Notes under the pieces: generated by a model
What the model was told of the DNA's origin: nothing
The model's database searches: none
The model's input: only the letters and a program-made list of their open reading frames with translations
Assembly: GCF_020405225.1 (NCBI RefSeq)
Contig: NZ_CP084472.1
Location: forward strand, 1,984,001-2,048,000
DNA length: 64,000 bases
Source of the DNA: Natrinema sp. DC36
Lineage (GTDB): Archaea; Halobacteriota; Halobacteria; Halobacteriales; Natrialbaceae
Direction of reading: 5' to 3'
Program-made: the position numbers and the translations under genes
Shown: one piece after another, positions 7,431-16,133 of the stretch
Position numbering within the stretch: the stretch's first letter is position 1
How the letters are laid out: every line of letters starts with the position of its first letter

Positions 7431-7890
7431 TCAATCGAGATCCGTGTCAGTCGGTAACCGCATGATCGAGAGCCAGAATTGCTCTAACTCCTGTAGCATG
7501 TCGATAAACTCGGCGGGATCAACTGGCTTCGTCAGGAACCCGCTCGCACACAGTTCGTAGGACTTGACGACATCCGTTTCGCTTTCCGAACTCGTGAGGA
7601 TGATTACCGGAATGCGCCTGCGGTTCGAATCCTCGTGAAATTCTGCAAGCACCTCGTCACCATTCTTGCGGGGGAGATTAAGGTCTAACAGCACAAGGTC
7701 GGGGCGCAGTGCGTCAGCGTAGTCATTTCGTTGAAAGAGGAAATTGAGAGGGTCAACACCGTTTTCGACAACGTGGGGTGTGTTCGCTATCTTCCCGTCC
7801 CTGAATGCCTCTCTCGTGAGACGTATGTCGCCAGGATTTCCTCAATGAGAGGATGTCAGCCGGTTCGGCACCCCCATGCTCACCCGTCAT
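7431..7890 (-). pseudogene. Frameshifted response regulator
   Basis: The gene starts with ATG at 7890, overlapping the kinase stop, and reads MTGEHGGAEPADIL before leaving frame. The family sequence resumes two frames away as ENPGDIRLTREAFRDGKIAN and continues through LVLLDLNLPRKNGDEVL to FLTKPVDPAEF. The expected block would be ILLVEDNPGDIRL, as in the protein at 3262. Two single-base losses near 7838-7850 (one on each side of ATTGAGGA) would explain the shift and remove the acidic pocket. An 87-residue piece could still be translated but would lack the first half of the fold. Confidence 0.75.
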
Positions 7891-9007
7891 GCTCATCCTC
7901 CGCTGGAAGAGTAAATGAGAATGTCGCCCCCTCGCCTGGTTTGGAATCGACTCGGATTTCGCCGCCGTGACGTTCGACGATCCGCTCGCATAGTGCCAGG
8001 CCAATACCTGAGCCCCCGTGGTCGTTGCGGGATTGGAGCCGCTGGAATACCTCAAAGATACGATCTTGTTCGTCCGGCTCTATCCCAATCCCCTCGTCCC
8101 GAACCGACACTTCCCACATCGAACCGTTCCGGGTGGCAGAAATATGCACTCGTGGCGGCTCGTTCCCACTATACTCAATCGCGTTGCTCAATACGTTCTG
8201 AAATACCTGACGTAGCTGATGTTCATCTCCCGCCACACGAGGCAGCTCCTCGATGTCTACGTCGGCATCACTTTCAGTTATACGTACCTCGAGGTCATCG
8301 CGCACGTCTTCGACTACTTCGTTGAGGTCGACCGGTTCGAGCGCCTCCCCCTGGGTCTCTACGCGTGAGTACGCCAGTAACCCGTTGATCATGCCACGCA
8401 TACGGTCAGCCCCATCCACGGCAAATTCGAGGAACTCTTCGGTCTCCTCGGTTAGTTCCTCGTCGGCTCGGTTCTCGATCAACCGCAGATAACTCGACAC
8501 CATCCGAAGCGGTTCCTGGAGGTCGTGGGAGGCAGCGTAGGCGAATTGTTCGAGTCGCTCGTTCGAGGTCTCCAGTTGATCGATCGTTTCCTGAAGGTCA
8601 AGTTCCCGTGTTTTGGCCCGCGCGTCATACCTACCTGCGCCGAAGCCCGCGAGACTGCCCAGTGCCGTGAGCAAGAGTATATTTCCGACGACATTTGGAT
8701 CGTCACTGACAAGAACGATAGGGAACGTGATGGCGAGACCGATCACAATGCCGCGAAGGCACCACTTGCCGATGGTAGGATAGAGTTCAGAACGGATGTC
8801 TGTTTGGGGCAACCGATAGCCACCGTATAACAGGACGAGACCGGGGATACCAACTAAAATGCCAAGCACAACCCAGAGTTTGGACGACGCATCGTCAACA
8901 GTGGGGAGGAACGGATAGCTGACTACGAGTACGACGAAAAGCCCTCCGAGGGCTACAATGAATTTTCTCCCAAAAACGTCGGAATCGCTCCGATTCCTAA
9001 AGCCCAT
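7880..9007 (-). CDS. Membrane sensor histidine kinase
   Basis: A 375-residue protein. Four hydrophobic segments lie in residues 14-125. Phosphoacceptor H161 is in AYAASHDLQEPLRM, followed by the dimerisation helix to about 215. The catalytic domain has N271 (FQNVLSNAIEY), D304 in RDEGIGIEPD and the glycine lid HGGSGIGLALCERI at 330-343. All residues needed for ATP binding and phosphotransfer are present. There is no extracytoplasmic sensing domain, so it probably senses through the membrane part. Its natural partner, the overlapping downstream response regulator, is frameshifted; the kinase may now act through another receiver such as the one at 3262. Confidence 0.92.
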   Translation of the reverse strand: MGFRNRSDSDVFGRKFIVALGGLFVVLVVSYPFLPTVDDASSKLWVVLGILVGIPGLVLLYGGYRLPQTDIRSELYPTIGKWCLRGIVIGLAITFPIVLVSDDPNVVGNILLLTALGSLAGFGAGRYDARAKTRELDLQETIDQLETSNERLEQFAYAASHDLQEPLRMVSSYLRLIENRADEELTEETEEFLEFAVDGADRMRGMINGLLAYSRVETQGEALEPVDLNEVVEDVRDDLEVRITESDADVDIEELPRVAGDEHQLRQVFQNVLSNAIEYSGNEPPRVHISATRNGSMWEVSVRDEGIGIEPDEQDRIFEVFQRLQSRNDHGGSGIGLALCERIVERHGGEIRVDSKPGEGATFSFTLPAEDEHDG

Positions 9008-9658
9008 TACCCGTAATCCGTAAGGAGGCTCCTATAACGTTGCTATGCGGAATTCAATGAGAGAGTCTGCGGCAACCTGATTTGTCTCCACCAACAGCAC
9101 CTCAATTGACTCTCCTCTCGCAGATCTCCCCATCTATGGTGAATTCCAGCACGCTGCCCGAACGAATCCACTGGTCACATACTTTGGCATGTGGCGAAAC
9201 GCACGCTCCACGGGTCAATTCTCCAGTGTCACTCTTACTCGTCATCCTCGTCAGTGTCATTGTCGTCGGTGATCGACGCTGCTAGGTTCGAGCCCGCGGC
9301 GACGACGTGGTGGCGCGCCCCATCAAGCGACATTTGTGCTGTTTTGCGACGGCGTAACCCGGAGCGATGGGGACGCAATAGCGTGGTACTCTTTGTAGCA
9401 ATGTGGTCAAAATCACCGACTGTATCATCGTAGTATGAGCGTGTAGTTTGTCACTGTGAAGGTGCGAGAAGAGATGCTCCACTCTCAACGAAGGGTGTCA
9501 GAGAAAAAATCCAGCGCCAAGACCTCTGTCCGGTTCGATACTGACGAGGTAACAGTTACTCTGGGCGCTGCTGGCGTCGTGATTTGGGTTCGTTCTGTAT
9601 ATTCTCTAGCCTCTGTACCATGCCCGAGTTTAAGGGCCTTCGTAAGTAAATAGCGCCA
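9008..9658. other. Gene-free stretch between kinase and MEDS/GAF regulator
   Basis: No supported gene. A minus-strand frame of about 30 codons ending at 9238 (acidic tail TDDNDTDEDDE) could be the end of a lost gene. An ORB-like motif lies at 9479-9499. The last 60 bases before 9659 probably hold the promoter of the large regulator. Confidence 0.4.
9479..9499 (+). repeat. ORB-like motif 1
   Basis: CCACTCTCAACGAAGGGTGT resembles the window consensus CACTCACAACGAGGGGTGTG. It is isolated and one of the less perfect copies. Confidence 0.35.
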
Positions 9659-12600
9659 ATGGATCGAACGACAAAACAGACCCACGAGCCTGAAGTATCT
9701 GGCCTCGAATCTGCTCAAGAGGCCCTTCGTCACGATGATGATTTTCGCGGAGTAGTCGAACCTATCCACGACCATGAAGCCGCAAACGACCATTTTGCAC
9801 TCATCTACGAGAACCGCGAAGACCAGTTTGCGACAGCCATCCCCTTTGTACGTCAGGGGTTAGAACGGGGCGAGCGAGTCCAATACATCGCTGACGAGAA
9901 CTCACGAGAAGTTGTGTTAGAGGCGATGAACGCTCACGGTATTGATGTGGATACCGCCCTCAAATCAGGAGCACTGTCGATCCATACCAAACACGACACC
10001 TATCTCCGCGATGGGACGTTCGATCGCGAGGGGGTGCTTGAATTTCTACACGATACGATCGACGATGCGACCGAAGAGTACGAAGCGTTACGGGTCGTCG
10101 GCGAGATGACGTGGGCTCTCGGGGATGAAACCGATACCGGAGCCCTCATTCAGTATGAGAGCACGGTGAATGATGTCTTTGAGAGTAGAGACTTCATTGG
10201 TCTCTGTCAGTACAACCGCGATCAGTTCCCATCGGAGGTTATCCGGGAGGTTATCAGTACACATCCGCATCTGATCTCCGACAACGAGATATTTCAAAAC
10301 AGCTACTATACACCACCGGAGGAACTCCTCGGCCCGGAGAACCCAGACCGAGAGATCGACCAGATCATAGGGTCACTACGGGAACAAACCGAGGTGAGGT
10401 CGGAATTACAGGAACACAAACGGTACCTCCGCGAATTCTACGAGCTAACCGAAAATCGTGATTTACCGTTCGAGGAGACAGTAGAGAAGTTGTTGGAACT
10501 CGGGTGTGACTATTTCGATCTCAAGGGCGGTCTCCTTTCGTATCTTCCGTCGTGGGATGACGATTTTCGGGCAGAGGTTATGGTGGCCCCCGAGATGCCC
10601 AATGAAACAGACGTTCTTGAGGTACAACCTGGTGAAGACTGTTTTTGCCGACAGGCTATCAGAAAAACTGAACTCACTGCTGTGCCCGATACTGTCGGGG
10701 AGGGATGGGACTCCGACCCGGTGTTTCAGGAACTCGGTGTCAGGACATACTTCGGTCTCAGGGTGACCACTGACGGTGATCCATACGGCACGCTCTGGTT
10801 CTACGATACGTCGCCGCGCAAGGAGTCGTTCACCGACGACGAGCGGACATTTCTGGAACTGATGGGGAAGTGGGTGAGCAACGAACTAGAACGTACCGAA
10901 CGCGACCGCGCTCAGCGCGCCCTCTACGAAATAACCTCTGCCCGAGACCTTACTCTCGAAGACAAGATTGGGAAACTTCTTGACATAGGGTGTGACCGGT
11001 TCGGTTTGGACATGGGATTCCTCCTCAAGGAAGAAGGGGAGAAATTCCGAGTTATCCGCACCCACGGCACCGATCTAGAGGAGGGTAGTACAACGGTTTC
11101 TCCGAACCCTGACCAGTACTGTAATAAGACGATCTCGCTGGACGTTCCAGTCGGAGTCGAGGACGCTGAAGCAAATGGTTGGGACGGTGACCCACTCTAC
11201 CAGGAGTATGGCCTCGGCTGCTATCTCGGGACAAGGGTGACCGACAGCAATGGCGTCTTCGGCTCAGTCTGTTTCGCCGATAGTTCCGCTCGCGAGCGGG
11301 AGTTCACCGACGACGAGTACACCTTCCTCGACCTGATGAGTCAGTGGTTGAGCTACGAACTCGAACGAGAACACCGTGAGGAACAGCTGACGGGCCTCAA
11401 CGAGATAAGTCGCGACCTCATGAATACGGAAACGTGGGCTGACATCGCCCAGAAAGTCATAGACCGTTCGGAGTCAGCATTTGATCTCCCGGTAACTGCC
11501 ATTATGCAATACGATGAATCTGGGAGCCTCTCACTAGCGACACAGACATCTGATGCAGAAACTGCCCTGCCATCGGAAATACTGGGAGAATCTCAAGAGG
11601 GAGCCGTCTGGGAGGCATTCGTTACGAACGAAATGCAGATCATCGAGGGAGGAACAGAGCACGATTCGTTGAACGAAATCGTTATCGTACCACTGGGGAA
11701 TCAGGGCGTGTTACTTACTGCCACGACGGGATCGAGCGAGTTTGCTGAGTCTGAGGTCGAGTTCATCGAGACGATGACGGCAACTGTCGAGGCCGCGTTC
11801 ACTCGTGCTGACCGTGAACGAGAATTAGATGAGCAGAATGCAGAGCTACACCGCCTTAGCCAGATCAATGCGATCATCCGTGGGATCGGTCAGACGTTAG
11901 TGCAAGCCGAGACGCGGGCTGAAATCGACCGGGCTGTCTGTGACCAGTTTGCGGACTCCGACCTGTTCGAGTTCGCATGGATCGGAGAACACGATGCTGG
12001 TACCGACACGATTACGCCCAGTGAATGGGCTGGGGTCGAACCGGACTACTTGGACAGTCTCACAATTACCAGTAACGATGCACCTACAGGACAGGGCCCC
12101 ATCGGGACGGCAGTGAAAACTCGTGATGTCCAAGTCGTCGATGACATCATCTTGGACTCTCAGTTTGATCCATGGCGCGATCAGACACTCGAGCAAGGTG
12201 TTCGAGCGTGTAGTGCCATTCCGTTGACCTACGAGGACTCGTTATACGGCGTCTTAGCAGTCTACGCAGACCACCAACAGAGTCGCGAACGCGATATTGA
12301 ATTACTGGAAGAACTCGGTGAGACGATCGCCTATTCGATCAATACCGTCGAGTCTACGGAGACCCGCCAGACGGACAGCGTGGTCGAACTGACGCTTCAG
12401 ATTTCAGAGCCCGGCACGACGCTCGCAACGCTCGCACAAAACGTCGGCACTCAGATCAGTTTTGAGGGATTGGTTCCCGCAGAAGACGATTCAGCACATG
12501 TGTTTCTCACAGTTAACGGTGCTTCGGCTGAGGCGGTCGATACAGTTGCAAACGATCGTGCTGCCATCGAGGAGGTCGAACAGATCACTGAGAGTGACGA

Positions 12601-13036
12601 TTCACTCTTGCTCAGGGCGACCGTGTCCGGTTCCACACTCGTGCCAACCCTCACTGGGCAGGGAGTCGCAATACACACGCTCACATTCGATGGAGACCGT
12701 GCAACAGCTGTCGTAGATCTTCCGTCGAGTACCGATGTCCGCCCATTCCTCGAGAGCCTTCGCGACACCTATCCGGCGGTCGAACTCACTTCTCGTCGCT
12801 CGTGTAATAGGCCGCTCAAATCAGTTCGGGATATCCAGACGGGAATAAAAGAACCGCTCACCGACCGCCAGACGGAAGTTCTCAAGATGGCCTATCTGAG
12901 CGGGTTTTTCGAGTCCCCCCGGTTGAGCACTGGGCAGGACATCGCTGATTCACTCGGTATTTCCCCGCCGACTTTCACGCAACATCTCCGTGCTGGCCAA
13001 CGGAAGGTGTTCTCCTTGGCTTTCGACGAGGAGTAA
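9659..13036 (+). CDS. MEDS-GAF multidomain regulator with bacterio-opsin-activator-type HTH
   Basis: A 1125-residue protein. Residues 40-205 match the MEDS (DcmR-like) sensory domain (NDHFALIYENREDQFATAIP, then FVRQGLERGERVQYIADENS). Four GAF-type units follow at about 250-405, 410-560, 565-715 and 725-890. The first two are internal repeats (EDCFCRQAIRKTEL and DQYCNKTISLDVPV). A bacterio-opsin-activator-associated domain spans about 905-1050. The C-terminus (DRQTEVLKMAYLSGFFESPR, then SLGISPPTFTQHLRAGQRKV) is the HTH typical of the Bat family. It is probably a cytoplasmic transcription factor sensing small molecules, redox state or light; the ligand is unknown. A HalOD1 gene follows 95 bases later. 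Confidence 0.9.
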   Translation: MDRTTKQTHEPEVSGLESAQEALRHDDDFRGVVEPIHDHEAANDHFALIYENREDQFATAIPFVRQGLERGERVQYIADENSREVVLEAMNAHGIDVDTALKSGALSIHTKHDTYLRDGTFDREGVLEFLHDTIDDATEEYEALRVVGEMTWALGDETDTGALIQYESTVNDVFESRDFIGLCQYNRDQFPSEVIREVISTHPHLISDNEIFQNSYYTPPEELLGPENPDREIDQIIGSLREQTEVRSELQEHKRYLREFYELTENRDLPFEETVEKLLELGCDYFDLKGGLLSYLPSWDDDFRAEVMVAPEMPNETDVLEVQPGEDCFCRQAIRKTELTAVPDTVGEGWDSDPVFQELGVRTYFGLRVTTDGDPYGTLWFYDTSPRKESFTDDERTFLELMGKWVSNELERTERDRAQRALYEITSARDLTLEDKIGKLLDIGCDRFGLDMGFLLKEEGEKFRVIRTHGTDLEEGSTTVSPNPDQYCNKTISLDVPVGVEDAEANGWDGDPLYQEYGLGCYLGTRVTDSNGVFGSVCFADSSAREREFTDDEYTFLDLMSQWLSYELEREHREEQLTGLNEISRDLMNTETWADIAQKVIDRSESAFDLPVTAIMQYDESGSLSLATQTSDAETALPSEILGESQEGAVWEAFVTNEMQIIEGGTEHDSLNEIVIVPLGNQGVLLTATTGSSEFAESEVEFIETMTATVEAAFTRADRERELDEQNAELHRLSQINAIIRGIGQTLVQAETRAEIDRAVCDQFADSDLFEFAWIGEHDAGTDTITPSEWAGVEPDYLDSLTITSNDAPTGQGPIGTAVKTRDVQVVDDIILDSQFDPWRDQTLEQGVRACSAIPLTYEDSLYGVLAVYADHQQSRERDIELLEELGETIAYSINTVESTETRQTDSVVELTLQISEPGTTLATLAQNVGTQISFEGLVPAEDDSAHVFLTVNGASAEAVDTVANDRAAIEEVEQITESDDSLLLRATVSGSTLVPTLTGQGVAIHTLTFDGDRATAVVDLPSSTDVRPFLESLRDTYPAVELTSRRSCNRPLKSVRDIQTGIKEPLTDRQTEVLKMAYLSGFFESPRLSTGQDIADSLGISPPTFTQHLRAGQRKVFSLAFDEE

Positions 13037-13131
13037 CTGTATTCCGGGGTTTGTTATTTAGGTATATCTCTCGCAGGGGTTTTCGTTATTGCGGTACAAC
13101 GCATTAGCGGTTCAACCCCCTCTATAGGGTG

Positions 13132-13506
13132 ATGAGTGAGAACGAGTGTAACGAGGACGCGTCAACCGACTTGAAGAGTTTTCTCCGGCAAGACCGAGCC
13201 GGGTACGATCCGAAAACTGAGTCTTACTACGCCCAATACGATGTGAAAAATTCCGAGACGCTAGTCACCACTGTCGTTCGATCAGTTGCAGCTATTACAG
13301 GTAAAACCCCGGTAGAGTTAGATCCGCTGTACACAACTATCGATCCTGATGCATTGAAACAAGTACTCGACAACTCAAGGAGCGACTCCACCAAGCAAGG
13401 GAGTGTGTCCATCACATTTGATTTTGCGTCCTGTGAGATAACGATCTCCTGTGACGGCACGATGCGTATCGAACCGCCAGATGACGCACCACTCCACAGA
13501 AAGTAG
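13132..13506 (+). CDS. HalOD1 output-domain protein
   Basis: A 124-residue protein with about 40 polar residues before the HalOD1 domain: TVVRSVAAITGKTPVELDPL, then YTTIDPDALKQVL, then VSITFDFASCEITISCDGTM. A GTG lies directly before the ATG at 13132; the ATG is preferred. It is the third HalOD1 gene of the cluster and follows the MEDS/GAF regulator on the same strand, so the two may work together. Confidence 0.8.
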   Translation: MSENECNEDASTDLKSFLRQDRAGYDPKTESYYAQYDVKNSETLVTTVVRSVAAITGKTPVELDPLYTTIDPDALKQVLDNSRSDSTKQGSVSITFDFASCEITISCDGTMRIEPPDDAPLHRK

Positions 13507-13588
13507 ATTTCTGACTCCCTGTAGGAAATAACTAGCGGAATTTTCCGGAGGCACGAACAACGGACTGACAAGCTTGTTTTTGATTACC

Positions 13589-13658
13589 GACTCTCACGCT
13601 GCTTGGTGTTCAGTTTAATAACTCTCATTACACGGTTTCGTGTACTTTACCGGTATCC
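13589..13658 (+). repeat. Dispersed repeat family 2, copy 4
   Basis: Reads CTCTCACGCTGCTTG, then GTTCAGTTTAATAACTCTC, then ATTACACGGTTTCGTGTACT, then TTACCGGTATCC. Closest to the copy at 1287-1358. It sits in the 300-base gap 13507-13806, which has no other recognisable content. Confidence 0.5.
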
Positions 13659-13806
13659 AAGTAATCCCTTTGTAGCAGTCGGGTCGAAATCACCCCTCTG
13701 GAATCACCGACCCCAGAGTGGTGTGTGAGCTGAGGCGATCCCGACGCGTCTCTCGGATGCGATTCCGCGTATTTACGCCAGCATTCTACTCCGTTGAGTA
13801 GCGACG

Positions 13807-14229
13807 CTAGCCGTCAAGCGAGCGCTGGAAGGCGCGGTATGCACTCCAGAGGCGTGCAGGTGTCTCGGTCGGTGTGATGGTTTTCCTATCTCGGTCGTAA
13901 TCAACGATGGTTTCTTCGAGAGTCGTCATGTGCTGCTGACAAAGGGCGATATAGACGCGTTCTCTTTGTTTCGAACTGAGTTCCTGAACTGTGCACTCGT
14001 TTTCCTTGGCTGCGACGTGCTCGGCCAGGTCAGAGACGGTTACTGTGCTGTCCGGTGGGTGGTCGGACAGATACTCGATTGCCCACCTGCGCCGGTCAGA
14101 CGACAAAATGGTCAGTATGTCACTGTGATCGATGTCCGTGACGTGTGACTGTGAGGTGTGGGTGTGACGTGCGCGTGTGATTCTGGTTTTGATGCGACGA
14201 AATAGATTGCGTAGAGATTGTATTTTCAT
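13807..14229 (-). CDS. DUF7344 winged-helix protein
   Basis: A 140-residue protein from the ATG at 14229. A basic N-terminus (SLRNLFRRIKTRITRARHTH) precedes the DUF7344 domain (SDILTILSSDRRRWAIEYLS, then SSKQRERVYIALCQQHMTTL, then EETIVDYDRDRKTITPTETP). The longer frame to 14265 adds only 12 residues and crosses the hairpin, so 14229 is preferred. The His/Thr-rich stretch is encoded by a GTGTGAC-rich tract like those at 20973 and 33001. A long inverted repeat lies just upstream and may regulate it. Confidence 0.8.
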   Translation of the reverse strand: MKIQSLRNLFRRIKTRITRARHTHTSQSHVTDIDHSDILTILSSDRRRWAIEYLSDHPPDSTVTVSDLAEHVAAKENECTVQELSSKQRERVYIALCQQHMTTLEETIVDYDRDRKTITPTETPARLWSAYRAFQRSLDG

Positions 14230-14242
14230 AGTGTGTTCATCC

Positions 14243-14297
14243 CGGGAACAGTCGCCCCGACGCACCTGACCCCATATTGTCGGGGCGACCGCTCCCG
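14243..14297. promoter_or_regulatory. Long inverted repeat upstream of the DUF7344 gene
   Basis: Arms of 19 bases (14243-14261 and 14279-14297) pair at 17 positions. The inner 11 bases, GTCGCCCCGAC against GTCGGGGCGAC, are perfect, with a 17-base loop. It starts 13 bases upstream of the ATG of the minus-strand gene, so it could be an operator, a 5' hairpin, or a terminator for upstream transcription. Confidence 0.55.
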
Positions 14298-14577
14298 TTC
14301 GGCTAGTACTCCTTAGAGAGCTAGGATAAAGGCAAAGACCAGTTCACCTGCTCTCCAGCATTATATGGGGTGTCATAGAATCATTCGCATACCCACGTCG
14401 TAGAGAATTAAACTGTTCAGTTCAGGGTGTTGAATTAGCAGACGGAGCACTCGAAGAGCGGGTCTCTGGGCGCCAGTCCAGGGGCTTCCAGCTATAGTTA
14501 TATGTTACCACGGAACATATTTCTTCATCCAAGCTATCGGAAAAGCTCGCTAGCCGCACGGCCACGTAACTCATTCA

Positions 14578-15441
14578 ATGACACATAGTATCTGCACATC
14601 GGAAGCGGGTGGGGAATTGCCCTATTTCCAGCGCCTGTGGCGAACGCTGTTGGCCCCCAATATCGAACCCAGAACCAAACTCGAACAACTGTTCGAACAG
14701 GAAACCGACAAATTCGAGCTGAATTGCGCGTTTCTGTCGCACATCGATCTAGAAAACGAGACAGAATCCTTCGAAATCGTACATGGTTCCCACGGGAATC
14801 TAAAACCGGATACCACCGTTCCACTCTCCAAAACCTACTGTCGGAAAACCATCGCAGACCCGGAAGGGACAATGGCCGTCAGTGATGCCCTCGCTGAAGG
14901 GTGGGAAGATGATCCAGCATATGCAACACTCGAGTTCGGGAGTTACCTCGGGACGACGGTCTTGGTTGACAACGACCTCTATGGAACGCTCTGTTTTGCG
15001 GACACTGCCGCCCGCGATGAACCATTCATCGACAAAGAGAAAATCCTTGTCGAGATGTACGGCCAGTGGGTAGAGTACATATTGTCCCTCCGGGATGAGC
15101 CGCTGATTCGGGAGACGCGTACCGATACTATCGAGGGACGCGCCGTTTCTTCGGAAGCCATCGACTTGATGATGGACGCACTCACAAGTCGCACAAGACG
15201 CGTTATTCTCATGACGTTGTTAGGAGACACCACCGAGACCAGTATCGTCACCATCGAACGACGGCTAAACCACGAGAACGACCGAATACGGCTGCACCAT
15301 ACGCATTTACCCAAATTAGCCAACGCCGGATACATCAGGTGGGACAATAAGACGGAGATCATCTCCAAGGGGCCGAAGTTCTCCGAGGTGGAACCACTTG
15401 TTCGACTGCTGAAAGAGTATAATACTTCATTCCCCGAGTAG
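14578..15441 (+). CDS. GAF domain protein with DUF7344 output
   Basis: A 287-residue protein. Residues 30-165 form a GAF domain of the same subtype as in the 9659 regulator (SKTYCRKTIADPEGTMAVSD, then GSYLGTTVLVDNDLYGTLCF). Residues 195-285 are a DUF7344 winged helix (DLMMDALTSRTRRVILMTLL, then RIRLHHTHLPKLANAGYIRW). Cys86 in the YCRKTI motif also occurs in the other GAF units (CFCRQAI, QYCNKTI) and may matter for ligand or redox sensing. Likely a one-component cytoplasmic regulator. This gene shows directly how the stand-alone DUF7344 proteins nearby could be fed by GAF sensors. Confidence 0.87.
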   Translation: MTHSICTSEAGGELPYFQRLWRTLLAPNIEPRTKLEQLFEQETDKFELNCAFLSHIDLENETESFEIVHGSHGNLKPDTTVPLSKTYCRKTIADPEGTMAVSDALAEGWEDDPAYATLEFGSYLGTTVLVDNDLYGTLCFADTAARDEPFIDKEKILVEMYGQWVEYILSLRDEPLIRETRTDTIEGRAVSSEAIDLMMDALTSRTRRVILMTLLGDTTETSIVTIERRLNHENDRIRLHHTHLPKLANAGYIRWDNKTEIISKGPKFSEVEPLVRLLKEYNTSFPE

Positions 15442-15545
15442 ACGTTATGCGTTGACCCTTCTATCAGTTCTGACGGAGCTTTTGTTGGTCAGTAAGTATA
15501 CGTATTGACCTATCAGAAGATTCCACTATTGTTGTTTTAAAGAGC

Positions 15546-15563
15546 TATAGTCAATTGACTATA
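15546..15563. promoter_or_regulatory. Perfect 18-base palindrome upstream of the DUF7511-like gene
   Basis: TATAGTCAATTGACTATA is perfectly self-complementary and lies 40 bases before the ATG at 15604, next to an AT-rich promoter region. A dimeric repressor site overlapping the TATA region is the simplest reading. The first DUF7511-like gene at 2016 lacks this palindrome. Confidence 0.55.
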
Positions 15564-15603
15564 TGTAATATTTTTCTATAGGGCGGGTGTCGGGTGGCGT
15601 AAC

Positions 15604-15789
15604 ATGCCTGAATCGGCCTCTTCAAGTGATATTTCGAGCCATCCTGAGCTCATTCAGGTTGTAATTGAAAACTCACCAGAAGCTGATGAATGTGTATTAT
15701 TTCTAGAGAATGCAACAGACGACGAGCTACAGACGAAGTGGATTCTTGCTAGGGAAGGTTCGTATATCCATCCAAAAGATGCTCAGTAG
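15604..15789 (+). CDS. DUF7511-like small haloarchaeal protein (paralogue 2)
   Basis: A 61-residue protein with VVIENSPEADECVLFLENAT, then DDELQTKWILAREGSYIHPK. It is strongly similar to the protein at 2016-2210 over the last 45 residues; the first 15 differ. Function unknown. A perfect palindrome lies upstream and a family 1 repeat start (CACCTGTATTTACCGC) lies just after the stop, as with paralogue 1. Confidence 0.65.
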   Translation: MPESASSSDISSHPELIQVVIENSPEADECVLFLENATDDELQTKWILAREGSYIHPKDAQ

Positions 15790-15800
15790 TCCACCTGTAT

Positions 15801-16133
15801 TTACCGCAGTTTCGAGCCGAGACCCGCCACGCGAACATCGACGTCTGTCTACCCGTTAACTTGGAGGGGCTGTTCGACGTGGATAGTGACGCCTACGCAG
15901 TGGCCAAGCTGTACACGTCACACGACACGCTCGAGGGCGTGCAGTTCCGGACTCAGACCGAAATCGAGAACCAAGAAGACATGGGCATCGCCGTGCGAGA
16001 ACTCGCCGACAAGTTCTACAACAAATTCTCAGACGATCTCGACATTGAGTCTCGAGAAGAGTCCAGTCCCGGACTCTCAATCCCTGACGACTGGCCCGAG
16101 GAAGCGGAACACCGAACACTCGACGAATTCTGA
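15801..16133 (+). pseudogene. 5'-truncated gene of unknown family
   Basis: A frame without an ATG near its beginning reads LPQFRAETRHANIDVCLPVN, then LEGLFDVDSDAYAVAKLYTS, then TEIENQEDMGIAVRELADKF, ending LDEF. Protein-like sequence extends upstream of the first possible start (TTG at 15861) right up to the family 1 repeat after the DUF7511-like gene. This suggests that the 5' part was lost at the repeat. An intact short protein from the TTG remains possible. The family is not recognised. Confidence 0.4.
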
